DNA from: Terriglobia bacterium
GTDB lineage: Bacteria > Acidobacteriota > Terriglobia > Terriglobales > Acidobacteriaceae
Direction: 5' to 3'
Length of the DNA: 40,465 nucleotides
Assembly (NCBI GenBank): GCA_020073105.1
Contig: JAIQFW010000063.1
Coordinates: forward strand, 1 to 40,465
Every line of letters starts with the position of its first letter. Within the stretch, counting starts at the first letter, position 1. Shown piece after piece: positions 26,203 to 34,967 of the stretch. The notes under the pieces are model-generated. The model was not told where the DNA came from, searched no databases, and saw only the letters and a list, made by a program, of their open reading frames with translations. Position numbers and translations under genes: made by a program.

Positions 26203-29200
26203 CTACCTCTTCCGCTTCGGTTTCTTCGACTTAGGCGGCATCGGCACCTCGTCCTCCGGAAGGCTGAACATCTTGACGATGCGCGGGAAGGCCGGGGCAC
26301 CCGCCGGCGGCGCCGCAGATTTGAGGGCCGATGCCGACATTGCTGGCTCGCTGAACATATGAATGACCTTCGGGCCCGGCGGAGGCGGAACAGGCTTCCC
26401 TGACTTTACCTTCGGAAGCTTGATCGGCTTCGCAGGACTCTCCTTCCTGATATTGAATCCCGGCTTCTGGCCTGAAGGTTTGCGCGGCTTTGGCCGCACG
26501 TGTTCCTGCGGCTTCGGACAGTTCTCTTCCAGACACTTGCGGAAAACCTCGGCATCAATGCCGAGCTTGCGCAGCCGTTCGAGTGCAGCCTTGGTCAACA
26601 CGTGCTCTGAGGTGAGGCAATGCAGCACCTGGCACAATGTATCATCGGGCGGGGTGGTGCCGTAATTCCCGTAATAGGTGGCCGCAGTGAGCGTCTTCTC
26701 GCGCGTGAATTTGTCCTTCGAATTGAAGTAGCCTTCCGCGCGGACCCGGCACGAATAGACACCGGGCTGCGACGCTGTGAAAGATGCAGAATACACGCCG
26801 TAGGCCAGGTTGTTCAGGGTAAGATTCATGGTGCTGAGATCGGGCCCGGTGATCTCCGCCCAAACTTCGGCAGTACCGGTGAAGGGGATATCGTACTGCT
26901 TGACTGAAGCGCGCAGAGTGACCTTCGTGCCGGGCGCTAGCGAGTCTTGCTGGAGGCTGGCGTCAAAGTTCAGGTTCGAGTAGGCGTGCGCCACCAGGCT
27001 GTAGGGCAGCGATTCGCCGATAGGGCCGGTCGCCAATGCGACCGCAACCTCGCGGCTGTTGAGCAGCTTGTTGATATCTTTTCTGTCTTTGAGGGCGAGA
27101 GTCGCCTTCCACGTTCCGGCATGGCTGCCCGCAGCGTCGGCGGCAAGCGCCGGCAGCGTGACCCGATAGAAGGCCACCTGCGGGCGCAAAAAGTACTTGA
27201 CGTTGGGCCCGCTTCCGGTGGGTTTGATGGTCGTTCCATCGGGCGTTTCCAGGGTGAAATCGAGCAGCTGCGGAATGGGGCAGAGCGCGATCACGTCCGC
27301 GTAGATGTCGGCGTCGGTCACATCAAAGGGGATCACGTGTTTAGAGCCGAAGAACAGCGAGCCCTGGGGATCGAGCAGCACATTCATGTTGGTGACTCCG
27401 GCCAGCACCTGCACGAAATACTTGGTGAGGTTGAAGCCCTGCTCGGCGGTGGAAATGTTGCCGGTGATAATCAGATCGCCGTGCGTGTTCGATGTGATCT
27501 GCTGCAAGACAGCGGTGCTGATATCTCCGGGCAGGCCGAAGCCGATGGCGTAGGTGCGGTCCGTGATGGTGCCGGCGGGGAGTTCGGCCACGTAGGGATG
27601 CACGTTCTCCATGCCGTCGGTCAGGACGACCATCGAACGGTTGGTATGTGTGGCCAGCCCTAGCTCCGTGGATCCTTGCTGGATCCCGCCGCCGATGCAT
27701 GTCAGGCCGCGGGGATCAAGAGTGTTGCCCGCGACCACGGGCGGCACGGCGCCAGCGCTCACGGCCTGCATGGGAGCCGGCGTGGCGATCTGGTCGTCGA
27801 AGGAGACCAGCGCAATCTCGTCATTAGCAAGCATCAGGGAGTTGAATACGCTCACTGCGTTCTTGAGCAGCGAGCTCTTGGTGCTGATTCCGCCCGCAGG
27901 ATCGGACATGCTGCCGGAACGATCCAGCACCAGTGCAACAGAGTTGTTCTCACGCGGCACTGTTGTGGCGGTCAGCGAGACGTGAAAATCGCCCAGTGGG
28001 TATTCGCCGCCTTCGGTGGCCGCGAAGTAGCCTTCCTGATCAACAATATAGGCATGAATGTCCACGCTGCTGGGCGCGATGGCCCCTGCCACGGCAACGA
28101 ACTGCACCCACACGTAGCCGTAGTAGAAGGCAGCGCTGTCATCGGGCGTTGCGGTGAACTCGCTGCCCATGCTCGTGAGATCGAATTGGCCGGTGGGCAT
28201 GCCGGTAATACGGAAGTTGACCGTCCGGCATCCCTTCACCCGGAACTTCACGGCCTTGTAGGTGGTGAGGCCTTCGGGAATATTGGTGAAGGCGAGCGTG
28301 CTTCCGGTCTCGTTGTTTAGCTCGGGCAGGTCGCTGTCATACCACTGAATCGCCTTGCTGTTGACCACGCCGCTGGGCGTGACGTCCACTCCGAAGTAGC
28401 GGTCCGTTGCCGTGCGGCCGAAGGTGGACATGTTCTCGTTCAGGCGCGTCAGGCCGTTGGCGGCCGGGGTGGTGTTGTCCGGCAGGTACGGAGCGGCTCC
28501 GGGATTCTTCTGCTCCCACAAAGCCCACAGCCGATCGATGTTGCAGTGATGGAAGAAGAAGATGGGATCGTTGGGCGACGTGCCGGGCTCCATCGAGCCG
28601 CCTATCCAGCGATGCACGGCATTGTGGATCTGACCCGGTCCCACCCAGCCTTCCAACGTGTTGCGAAAGCTGGTGGCGGTGGCGGAGGTCAGGTTCCACG
28701 GGCTGCTGTCGTCGGGCGTGATGCCGAGGCAGCTTCTCACGTTCGCGCGTATGGGCAGGCCGGGCCCGTCGCCGCCGAAGTGGCGGCGCAGAAAGCCGAA
28801 GCCTTCCTCGTCGCAGTTCAGAGCCAATCCGGCAAAGTCGCCGCCGGTGACCCTGTCGTTGGGATTGCCGGCGCCGTCTCCACCCAGGAAGTCGTTGGTG
28901 AAGGGGAAGCCGGGATCGGCCGCGCTCCGGTCTGTGGTCCAGTCCCAGTAGGGCAGCGTCAGGTCGGGATCGCCGGCGGCACTCTGCAACTCCGCTTCGT
29001 ACAACTTGAGCAATTCCCTATGCCAAGGCCCAAAAGCCGGCCCGCGATGCGCCCAGTTGGGTCCATTGGGGTCGTTGGGGCCGAGCATCATCACCTGGTG
29101 ATGCACCCAGACAAAATCGTCGTAGCGGCTGACCAGCGTGGAGCCGGGACCAAGCATGCCGTTAGCGATGTCGCTGTTGATGTCAGCAACCACATCGGCG

Positions 29201-29349
29201 CGCGAGATGAGCTGGCTGGGATGAAGCGCCGGGTTCTTCAGTGCCAGAATGGCGCTCTTCAGCTTCGTCAAAGCGGTGTTCGGCCTGTCGGCCGCAGAAG
29301 CGGCGTTGTACTCCGCGAAAAGCGTTCGCAGGTTCTTGCGGCACTTCAT
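26203..29349 (-). CDS. Tyrosinase fused to a von Willebrand A domain
   Basis: A 1048-aa protein; start ATG 29349 has AGGAGGGG upstream. Residues ~1-300 are a tyrosinase domain with both copper sites: CuA His in WVHHQVM (83/84), AHRGPAFGPWH (101 and 110); CuB His in QIHNAVH (242, 246) and DPIFFFHHCNIDRLW (267/268). A C2-like beta domain follows (~330-460). Next comes a vWA domain with MIDAS motif DRSGS (Asp476, Ser478, Ser480), GLTCIGGG and VVLTDGMEN. A beta-sandwich region (~640-880) follows, then a Pro/Lys-rich tail ending KSKKPKRKR. No signal peptide is evident. Tyrosinases oxidise phenols to quinones; a vWA fusion suggests metal-dependent binding to a protein partner. It lies upstream of the Tc operon on the same strand, separated by ~550 bp. 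Confidence 0.85.
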   Translation of the reverse strand: MKCRKNLRTLFAEYNAASAADRPNTALTKLKSAILALKNPALHPSQLISRADVVADINSDIANGMLGPGSTLVSRYDDFVWVHHQVMMLGPNDPNGPNWAHRGPAFGPWHRELLKLYEAELQSAAGDPDLTLPYWDWTTDRSAADPGFPFTNDFLGGDGAGNPNDRVTGGDFAGLALNCDEEGFGFLRRHFGGDGPGLPIRANVRSCLGITPDDSSPWNLTSATATSFRNTLEGWVGPGQIHNAVHRWIGGSMEPGTSPNDPIFFFHHCNIDRLWALWEQKNPGAAPYLPDNTTPAANGLTRLNENMSTFGRTATDRYFGVDVTPSGVVNSKAIQWYDSDLPELNNETGSTLAFTNIPEGLTTYKAVKFRVKGCRTVNFRITGMPTGQFDLTSMGSEFTATPDDSAAFYYGYVWVQFVAVAGAIAPSSVDIHAYIVDQEGYFAATEGGEYPLGDFHVSLTATTVPRENNSVALVLDRSGSMSDPAGGISTKSSLLKNAVSVFNSLMLANDEIALVSFDDQIATPAPMQAVSAGAVPPVVAGNTLDPRGLTCIGGGIQQGSTELGLATHTNRSMVVLTDGMENVHPYVAELPAGTITDRTYAIGFGLPGDISTAVLQQITSNTHGDLIITGNISTAEQGFNLTKYFVQVLAGVTNMNVLLDPQGSLFFGSKHVIPFDVTDADIYADVIALCPIPQLLDFTLETPDGTTIKPTGSGPNVKYFLRPQVAFYRVTLPALAADAAGSHAGTWKATLALKDRKDINKLLNSREVAVALATGPIGESLPYSLVAHAYSNLNFDASLQQDSLAPGTKVTLRASVKQYDIPFTGTAEVWAEITGPDLSTMNLTLNNLAYGVYSASFTASQPGVYSCRVRAEGYFNSKDKFTREKTLTAATYYGNYGTTPPDDTLCQVLHCLTSEHVLTKAALERLRKLGIDAEVFRKCLEENCPKPQEHVRPKPRKPSGQKPGFNIRKESPAKPIKLPKVKSGKPVPPPPGPKVIHMFSEPAMSASALKSAAPPAGAPAFPRIVKMFSLPEDEVPMPPKSKKPKRKR

Positions 29350-30059
29350 GGGCGTTCCCCTCCTGTGCATCGGCTGCACTGTGGTTGGTGCTACCCGAAT
29401 GTAACTCCCTACAGGATTAGTGCGCCGGAGTTCCGAATCGTTTCAAAACAAATCGAGATCTCGCCAGCGACGCCACTTCGCCGCTACATACAGCCGAGTG
29501 CTCAGACTAACGGCGGCCTCTTGGTCTCCAAACGGGCTTCGAGCAAGTTGAACGGATCGGTACCGGGAAGTCGGCTTCGAGGAAGTTGAACCGCACTTCA
29601 TGCAGAATTCGGGACATTGTCACGGGTGTGTTCACTCCCGTGCTTGCAAACACTCAAAGTCGTTTTTCGTTCGTCGACTGCGTCTCGGTTGGAGTCGATC
29701 GAATGCAGCGAAACTTTGATGCGTGTGGCAGCAAAATGAATTGACGGACCTCACTGTCCTTCCCGTCCGCCTTACAGAGATTGGGAGGTGCAGGCTAATC
29801 TCAATGCTCTCGACCTTTAGTGTCCAGTCTGTGTGGGTCGAGCGAGACGGAAGGGAAGTGGCGAGATTTACAGACTCCAGCTATGTCCAACGAGGTGAGC
29901 AGTTTGCACGTCAAGTCGTGTCCCGACTATAATCTGCGGGAAGCAGCCGGAGGAATCGGCTTAAAGGTCCGGCTGCCAAGTTGTGTATTATCAATAATCT
30001 ACAATGATACCGTCGGTTTGGCGTCCTACTTCCGGGAAACAGCTCGCCCTGTCCGCTGC
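29350..30059. other. Intergenic region with short direct repeats, no gene recognised
   Basis: About 710 bp without a credible ORF. It carries GGCTTCGAGCAAGTTGAAC (29535-29553) and GGCTTCGAGGAAGTTGAAC (29573-29591), two near-identical direct repeats. The second overlaps the inverse copy (29568-29585) of the 18-mer found at 8620-8637. The promoter for the tyrosinase gene must lie in the left part, but I cannot identify it confidently. Confidence 0.45.
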
Positions 30060-32639
30060 TCACGAGCCGGCGTAGAGTTGAAACGGTGCCCAGTAAAAAG
30101 GATTGCGGAACCCGCTGCCATGGAGCAACGAGAGTTTTGCATCGCGGAGAGCCAAATCCGGGGGTGCTCCCCGGTCCAGTTCGTCATAAAACTTATCCAT
30201 GAGTTGCGCCGTGGAAGCGTCTGTCGCCTCCCACAAAGCGGCGATCACGTTGTGCGCGCCTGCCCTGAGGAACGCCCATGATAGTCCGACCAGGCCTTCG
30301 CCCGAGTACGAGCGTTCGCCGGCGCCGTAGCACGCTGAAATTGTGACCAGATCGGCCTGCAACCGGTGCCGGATAATGTCGCGGGCATACAGCTTGAAAG
30401 CACCGTTCTCCGCGTCCCCTTTCGAGAGCACAATGGCCGAATCGAGGGGACTCAGCCGGCTGGCAGTTCCATGTGCCACAAAGTGGATGTGGGAGAACTG
30501 CGCCGGATCGCTATCGAGGTATGCCGTCGGAGTCGCCCGTCCGCGCGACAATACGCGCTGTCCGGCCCCTGGAAAATGTTTGGCAACGCTCTCCATCTGG
30601 AGTGCCGCTTTCGGTAGTTCAGGATATTCCTTGCTTGGCGCAATGCTGTCACCAACGAGAAGAAGCCGTCGAGCACGCTTCTTTTCCCGGAAGTGCGATG
30701 CGGCCAGCACACGCAAGGAACTTGCGTCGGCGATAATGGCATCTTCAATCCAATAGTGCAGTTTCGGTTCGGAGACGATCAGCGTCTCGAAGTTCAGGCT
30801 GTTGAGGCTGCCATCCGGAATGATGAAAACCTTTGCGCTCGTAACGCTGGCATCGTGCCGGCTTTCGCGAGGGCATCCTTCGGCTTCGCTCCGCACAAGC
30901 CTTTCCATCACGCGGCGGGGGCGTGTTGCTCCCACAATAGCCGCCGGGACAGCAGTAACGTAGTTTCTTAGCAGCGCCTGCGCGGGCGCGACCAGCGTAC
31001 GATAAAGCCAGCGGCCATCCGGGTTGGCGGAGTCAAGCACGTCCTGCGGTCCGGCCAGCGCGTCGCGATACCGCTTGACCGCTGCATCGATCTCGGAGCC
31101 GGGAGGAAGCGGGAACAAACTGGTCTTCTGCGGCGTAATCGCCCAAAGATAAGACTGCTTTTCGCCCAGCCAGTAAAAAAGAAGAACACCCTTCAAGCCC
31201 CGGGCAGTTTCCTTCATATTCAACGCCGGAGGCCCAGCCGAGGCTCCCGCCGCCAGCAATCCCAATCCCTCCGCCAGAGTTCGAGCGCGACTGTAGTCCG
31301 CCCAGCGCAGAGCGTCGTTGGTCTTTCCGCACGCAACGAGAAAGTGAATGTAATCATCGTAGATGCGGGAAGCATTGTTAGAAAAGGGCAGCTTCGAATC
31401 GTTGCCCCGCAGTGACGACCGGGCCGCTTCGAAGGTGGCCAGTGCTGCGCGATACGCGCGGTCGGCATCATCCGCGCGGTGTTCGTCCTCATAGAGCCGC
31501 GCCAACCCGTGGTCCGCTCGCCACTTCAGTGAGGCATTGCCCTTCTGATCACGTTCGACCTCGCGGAAGATACGTTCTGCTTCCGCCCCATCGTGTGAGC
31601 GAGCAGCAATCAGCGCCTTGACCAAAAGTGGATAGAGTTCATTCAGCCGGTTGTTGTCGGCCCCTGCAATCGCAATGGCGTCATCGGAGTACTTGCGCGC
31701 CTCCTCCAATTCGCCGCGCTCCGCCGACACCAGAGCCAAGGCTCGCAGCGCGTTGTAGATGCCTTCCTTGCCGCCGATCTTGGTGGCAAGATCAAGCGCT
31801 TTTAGGTATGACTCTTTGGCACGGGCAACATCACCACGCTCCGCGTAGACGTATCCGACGTTCGTCGTCCAATACAACTGATCGATGGCGTCTCCAGCTT
31901 GAATCGCACGATTCTCAGCCTCGAGAGACAGCCCCAGCGACCTTTCAGAGTCGCCCAGGTTGTAATAGGCCCAGCCGAGGTTACCGAGAGCTGCTTGGGC
32001 TTCGCCGCCCGCTTCTAAGGTCGCTGATGCTTGATACGCAGCATTTGTCCAGTCAATGGCCTCGTCAAAGTGTCCTTCCCGTAGCGAGGTCAAGCCCAGG
32101 TTGAGAAGAGCGGTCTCCTCCAGGAACTGATCATGGTGGGCACGAGCGAACTGCAGCGATTGGCCGAAGAACTGCTTGGCGGTGTCAATCTGGCCATGTT
32201 GTACAGCCAGAACACCGCGAGCCCGGATCGCATCGCCACAGGTCACTTCCGGGGATGCTTGGCACATTTCTACTGCCAGCCCAAGCTTCTTCTCTGCTTG
32301 GGGAAACTGGTGCAGACGGGCATGGGCCACACCTTCTATCGCAAATATCTCGATCATCGAGTCTTTGTTGCTCGGTCGAGTCGGCTGGGAATCGAGGAGA
32401 GTCAGCACCTGCTCATACATCCCGCGCCACAATAGGGAGTTGGCTTCCAGAATTCTGAATTTCCAAGCCCATTCTGGACTCGAATCGAGAAATCGTTGGC
32501 ATTCTCGATGGGCTTCGTCCTGACTTTGTTTCAGATTGCCATGCAGGAATGTTGCATAGGCGTGATCAAAGGCGACCTGCGGGCTGCCGCGACGACTACA
32601 GGCGAGCCCGCAGGTGAGGATTAGGAAGGAGACGCCAAT
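30060..32639 (-). CDS. TPR-CHAT caspase-like protease, probably exported or lipid-anchored
   Basis: About 860 aa. A hydrophobic segment near the start (GVSFLILTCGLAC) suggests export or a lipoprotein, though the lipobox is imperfect. Residues ~60-480 are TPR repeats (YYNLGDSERSLGLSLEAENR and others). The C-terminal ~300 residues are a CHAT protease domain: catalytic His in HFVAHGTA (codon 30471-30473) and Cys in ISACYGAGERS (codon 30330-30332), ending in GLVGLSWAFLRAGAHNVIAA. The start is unclear: the frame is open to 32951 but overlaps the upstream gene out of phase. No ATG/GTG/TTG is in frame near the signal segment; ATT at 32639 and CTG at 32705 are the candidates. About 34 residues (30838-30945) look like an insertion. 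It is the last gene of the sigma/anti-sigma operon. Confidence 0.82.
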   Translation of the reverse strand: MGVSFLILTCGLACSRRGSPQVAFDHAYATFLHGNLKQSQDEAHRECQRFLDSSPEWAWKFRILEANSLLWRGMYEQVLTLLDSQPTRPSNKDSMIEIFAIEGVAHARLHQFPQAEKKLGLAVEMCQASPEVTCGDAIRARGVLAVQHGQIDTAKQFFGQSLQFARAHHDQFLEETALLNLGLTSLREGHFDEAIDWTNAAYQASATLEAGGEAQAALGNLGWAYYNLGDSERSLGLSLEAENRAIQAGDAIDQLYWTTNVGYVYAERGDVARAKESYLKALDLATKIGGKEGIYNALRALALVSAERGELEEARKYSDDAIAIAGADNNRLNELYPLLVKALIAARSHDGAEAERIFREVERDQKGNASLKWRADHGLARLYEDEHRADDADRAYRAALATFEAARSSLRGNDSKLPFSNNASRIYDDYIHFLVACGKTNDALRWADYSRARTLAEGLGLLAAGASAGPPALNMKETARGLKGVLLFYWLGEKQSYLWAITPQKTSLFPLPPGSEIDAAVKRYRDALAGPQDVLDSANPDGRWLYRTLVAPAQALLRNYVTAVPAAIVGATRPRRVMERLVRSEAEGCPRESRHDASVTSAKVFIIPDGSLNSLNFETLIVSEPKLHYWIEDAIIADASSLRVLAASHFREKKRARRLLLVGDSIAPSKEYPELPKAALQMESVAKHFPGAGQRVLSRGRATPTAYLDSDPAQFSHIHFVAHGTASRLSPLDSAIVLSKGDAENGAFKLYARDIIRHRLQADLVTISACYGAGERSYSGEGLVGLSWAFLRAGAHNVIAALWEATDASTAQLMDKFYDELDRGAPPDLALRDAKLSLLHGSGFRNPFYWAPFQLYAGS

Positions 32640-32641
32640 CG

Positions 32642-33616
32642 CTACGGATGTGTGTTGCCGTTGGACGTAGCGCTGCCCGCGCTCACGTTCCCCGTGCCAA
32701 CGCAGCCCATTTCCATGTTGAGCATCTTCAGAGTGAAGTAATTGCTCAGTTCGGGTTTTCCATTGTTCGACGAACCGCCCGCGTTGAGTTCGTGACGCTG
32801 GAATTCGCTGGAGGGCTTGGAAGGCTCGATGCCAACCTCGACCTCCGCCAGCGACACCGACCCGAAATCCGGAATCACGAGCACATTCCCGACTGTCTCC
32901 AACCCCGGAATCGGGATACCCTTGATGTCGATGCTTTCCACCAGCGAGCATGTGACTTTAACGCGATCGTGGTTGGCTTTCCCGCCCCCGTTTTGATCGA
33001 TGAGCCTGTCGATCTCGGTGAGCCTCTCATCGTACTGCTTCTGGACCGTTTTAGGAAGGAACCCGGCTTTGGCAATGCTTGCGATTTGTTCCCGAATGCC
33101 ACGCAGGAACTTAGAGTCTTCGAGATAGGGCTTATCGCCTTCCGGTTTTTTCCCGCAAACCCCGAGATTGAGAGTCAGCTTGATCGGGAAGCCGCCGACT
33201 TGCAGGTTCTCGAATTTCGTGCCCAAAAACGTTACATGGGGCACGTGGCCTTTCTCGTAGGGATGCTCGGTCGAAACTTGTGCCACCACGCGATCTGCGC
33301 TGATGACTTCGAAAACGTTCAAGCCTTCCAGGGTCGAGGTGGATAGTGTCACCCACCCGTGATGCTTCAGGCTCTTGCTTCCCGAGACCCGGGTGTGGCC
33401 CCTCTTGAAGGAGATGAGTCCCTCGATGCTGACGTCCTCAATGAACCGGGTGAGATGGCCCCCCCGTCGATCCTTCAACGCGACAGGGGCATGCTGCTCG
33501 ATCTTCTGCTCGATTGGGCGCTTCAACTCTCCACTGAGAACATGGGCTTCCGCGTGGTATTCGTGGGACGGCGTCTGTTTCGCGATTGTTTCTGGTGCTT
33601 CCGTCATAGTTGCCAT
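32642..33616 (-). CDS. Hypothetical protein in the sigma/CHAT operon
   Basis: A 324-aa protein with no recognised family. It starts at ATG 33616 with GAGGGGAG upstream, 24 bp after the anti-sigma stop. The first ~60 residues are hydrophilic; the rest has a beta-rich composition (GLISFKRGHTRVSGSKSLKH, then TFLGTKFENLQVGGFPIKLT) with a charged helix near 195-215. There is no signal peptide or membrane segment. The C-terminal end is Gly/Ser/Asn-rich. Its place between the anti-sigma and the TPR-CHAT protease makes it a candidate protease substrate or sensor (inference from position only). Confidence 0.7.
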   Translation of the reverse strand: MATMTEAPETIAKQTPSHEYHAEAHVLSGELKRPIEQKIEQHAPVALKDRRGGHLTRFIEDVSIEGLISFKRGHTRVSGSKSLKHHGWVTLSTSTLEGLNVFEVISADRVVAQVSTEHPYEKGHVPHVTFLGTKFENLQVGGFPIKLTLNLGVCGKKPEGDKPYLEDSKFLRGIREQIASIAKAGFLPKTVQKQYDERLTEIDRLIDQNGGGKANHDRVKVTCSLVESIDIKGIPIPGLETVGNVLVIPDFGSVSLAEVEVGIEPSKPSSEFQRHELNAGGSSNNGKPELSNYFTLKMLNMEMGCVGTGNVSAGSATSNGNTHP

Positions 33617-33640
33617 GACATTCGCTCCCCTCGTTCGATC

Positions 33641-34324
33641 TCACTTCTGAATCTGTAATTCAAATGATGCCCGGCCGACTTCCTTGCTTTCGCCGGCAGA
33701 CGAAATACCACGCAACGATAGGATATAAGTGCCCGCTTCTCGTTTCGCCCCCGGCACCTGGAGCGACCATTGGTCTTGATTGGTTGTCGCTGGAATCGTC
33801 AACGACCATTCCACCTTTCCAGCCGGGTTATATAAGTCTGCCGTGTAGCGATGGTACCCGTCTTCCGGCGGGATCCTTACAAAGAGTAGAAACCCTTGCC
33901 CGGGTGAGCTCCTGATCACTGGACCGCTAGATCCCCACGTTCCAATGTTCACTTGCGCCCAAGGCAAAACCTGGGGGCGATTCAGTGCCTGCTGAAGCCG
34001 CGGGTAAGTGACCAAATTCTGGTATGCGATTATGACCAATAGCAAAGCCAACGCGGGCGCGGCGAATGTGGGACACAACCATCCGAGCCAGCCACTGTCA
34101 CCCGGAGCGGGGGTGCGTATCGGCGAAGGCGCGATTGCCGTTTCCAGCTTCTGGGTCAGTACGACCTTGCTCTGCTCTATGAACAGGGAGCCCGCGCGGA
34201 CGTCGAGCGCGCACGCCGGGCAGTCAAAGAAATGCTCCTCGAATTCGTCCCTCGCGGCGGGATCGAGTTCATTGAGCAGATACTTTTCCGTCATTTCTTT
34301 TCGAACCACCGTGTCGTGGTCCAT
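33641..34324 (-). CDS. Membrane-bound anti-sigma factor with zinc-finger motif
   Basis: A 227-aa single-pass membrane protein. The N-terminal region holds LLNELDPAARDEFEEHFFDC with the HxxxCxxC zinc-binding pattern completed by CPAC, as in cytoplasmic anti-sigma domains of the zf-HC2 type. One transmembrane helix follows at about 85-103 (APALALLLVIIAYQNLV). The C-terminal ~125 residues should be periplasmic and read as a beta-sandwich (FLLFVRIPPEDGYHRYTADL). It is encoded 49 bp after the ECF sigma gene, which it presumably sequesters until it is cleaved or released. Confidence 0.85.
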   Translation of the reverse strand: MDHDTVVRKEMTEKYLLNELDPAARDEFEEHFFDCPACALDVRAGSLFIEQSKVVLTQKLETAIAPSPIRTPAPGDSGWLGWLCPTFAAPALALLLVIIAYQNLVTYPRLQQALNRPQVLPWAQVNIGTWGSSGPVIRSSPGQGFLLFVRIPPEDGYHRYTADLYNPAGKVEWSLTIPATTNQDQWSLQVPGAKREAGTYILSLRGISSAGESKEVGRASFELQIQK

Positions 34325-34373
34325 CGATAGTCATGCCCCCCTAAATAGTAGTGCGTCGTTTCGTCCCTTCGTT

Positions 34374-34967
34374 TCAAAACTCTCCGGCTTCCACGAATTC
34401 CGGGGGCTCGCCCCCCCTGTTGTTTAGATAGAGCGATTTGAACGCTCGCTTTGCGCGATGCAACAAAACCCGCAAGTATTCCCGACTTATACCAAACTCA
34501 CGGCAGACCTCGTCTTTGTCGCGCTCTTCTAGAAAAACCTCTCTCAGCAGCCGACGGTCGCGCTCGGGAAGCTTTTCCAGGATTTGCCGGACCGTCTTTT
34601 CCGCTTGGCTCGCCACCAAGGCGGACAAGATGCCAACTCCCTGGGCGGGGATGTCCTTCTCCTCATCATCGTCCAGCGAAGTGTCACGCGCATCGCTGCG
34701 ATATTTCTCCTTGAGGACATTGTTGCAAATGGAGTTTACAAACGATCCCAAGCACTCCGGCTGAAGGACCCTACCTTCATGTAGAGCCAGGAAGAATCGG
34801 GCAAACGTTTCCTGGCGCACATCGTCGATCATTTCAGGTGACTTCAGACGAGAGCGCAACTTGATCTGGATAAGCTCGGTGAAATAAGCCGAAAAATGCT
34901 CCTGGGCGCCAAGATCCCCCATTCGGAGACGCTCGACATAGGCTTCGTCAAAGGACTCAAATTGCAA
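34374..34967 (-). CDS. ECF-type RNA polymerase sigma factor
   Basis: About 197 aa. Region 2 (ELIQIKLRSRLKSPEMIDDV then RQETFARFFLAL) and region 4 (LEKLPERDRRLLREVFLEER and EFGISREYLRVLLHRAKRAF) are clear. The open frame reaches 35255, but its first ~90 residues are Arg/Pro-rich and not sigma-like. TTG at 34967 (GGGG upstream) or GTG at 34997 gives a normal ECF length. It heads a four-gene operon with its anti-sigma, and is divergent from the RiPP cassette across a ~600-bp gap, so control of either set is possible. Confidence 0.87.
   Translation of the reverse strand: MQFESFDEAYVERLRMGDLGAQEHFSAYFTELIQIKLRSRLKSPEMIDDVRQETFARFFLALHEGRVLQPECLGSFVNSICNNVLKEKYRSDARDTSLDDDEEKDIPAQGVGILSALVASQAEKTVRQILEKLPERDRRLLREVFLEERDKDEVCREFGISREYLRVLLHRAKRAFKSLYLNNRGGEPPEFVEAGEF

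Noticed and set aside
28546..29589. 347-codon plus-strand frame
   Set aside because: Antisense to the copper-site region of the tyrosinase gene.
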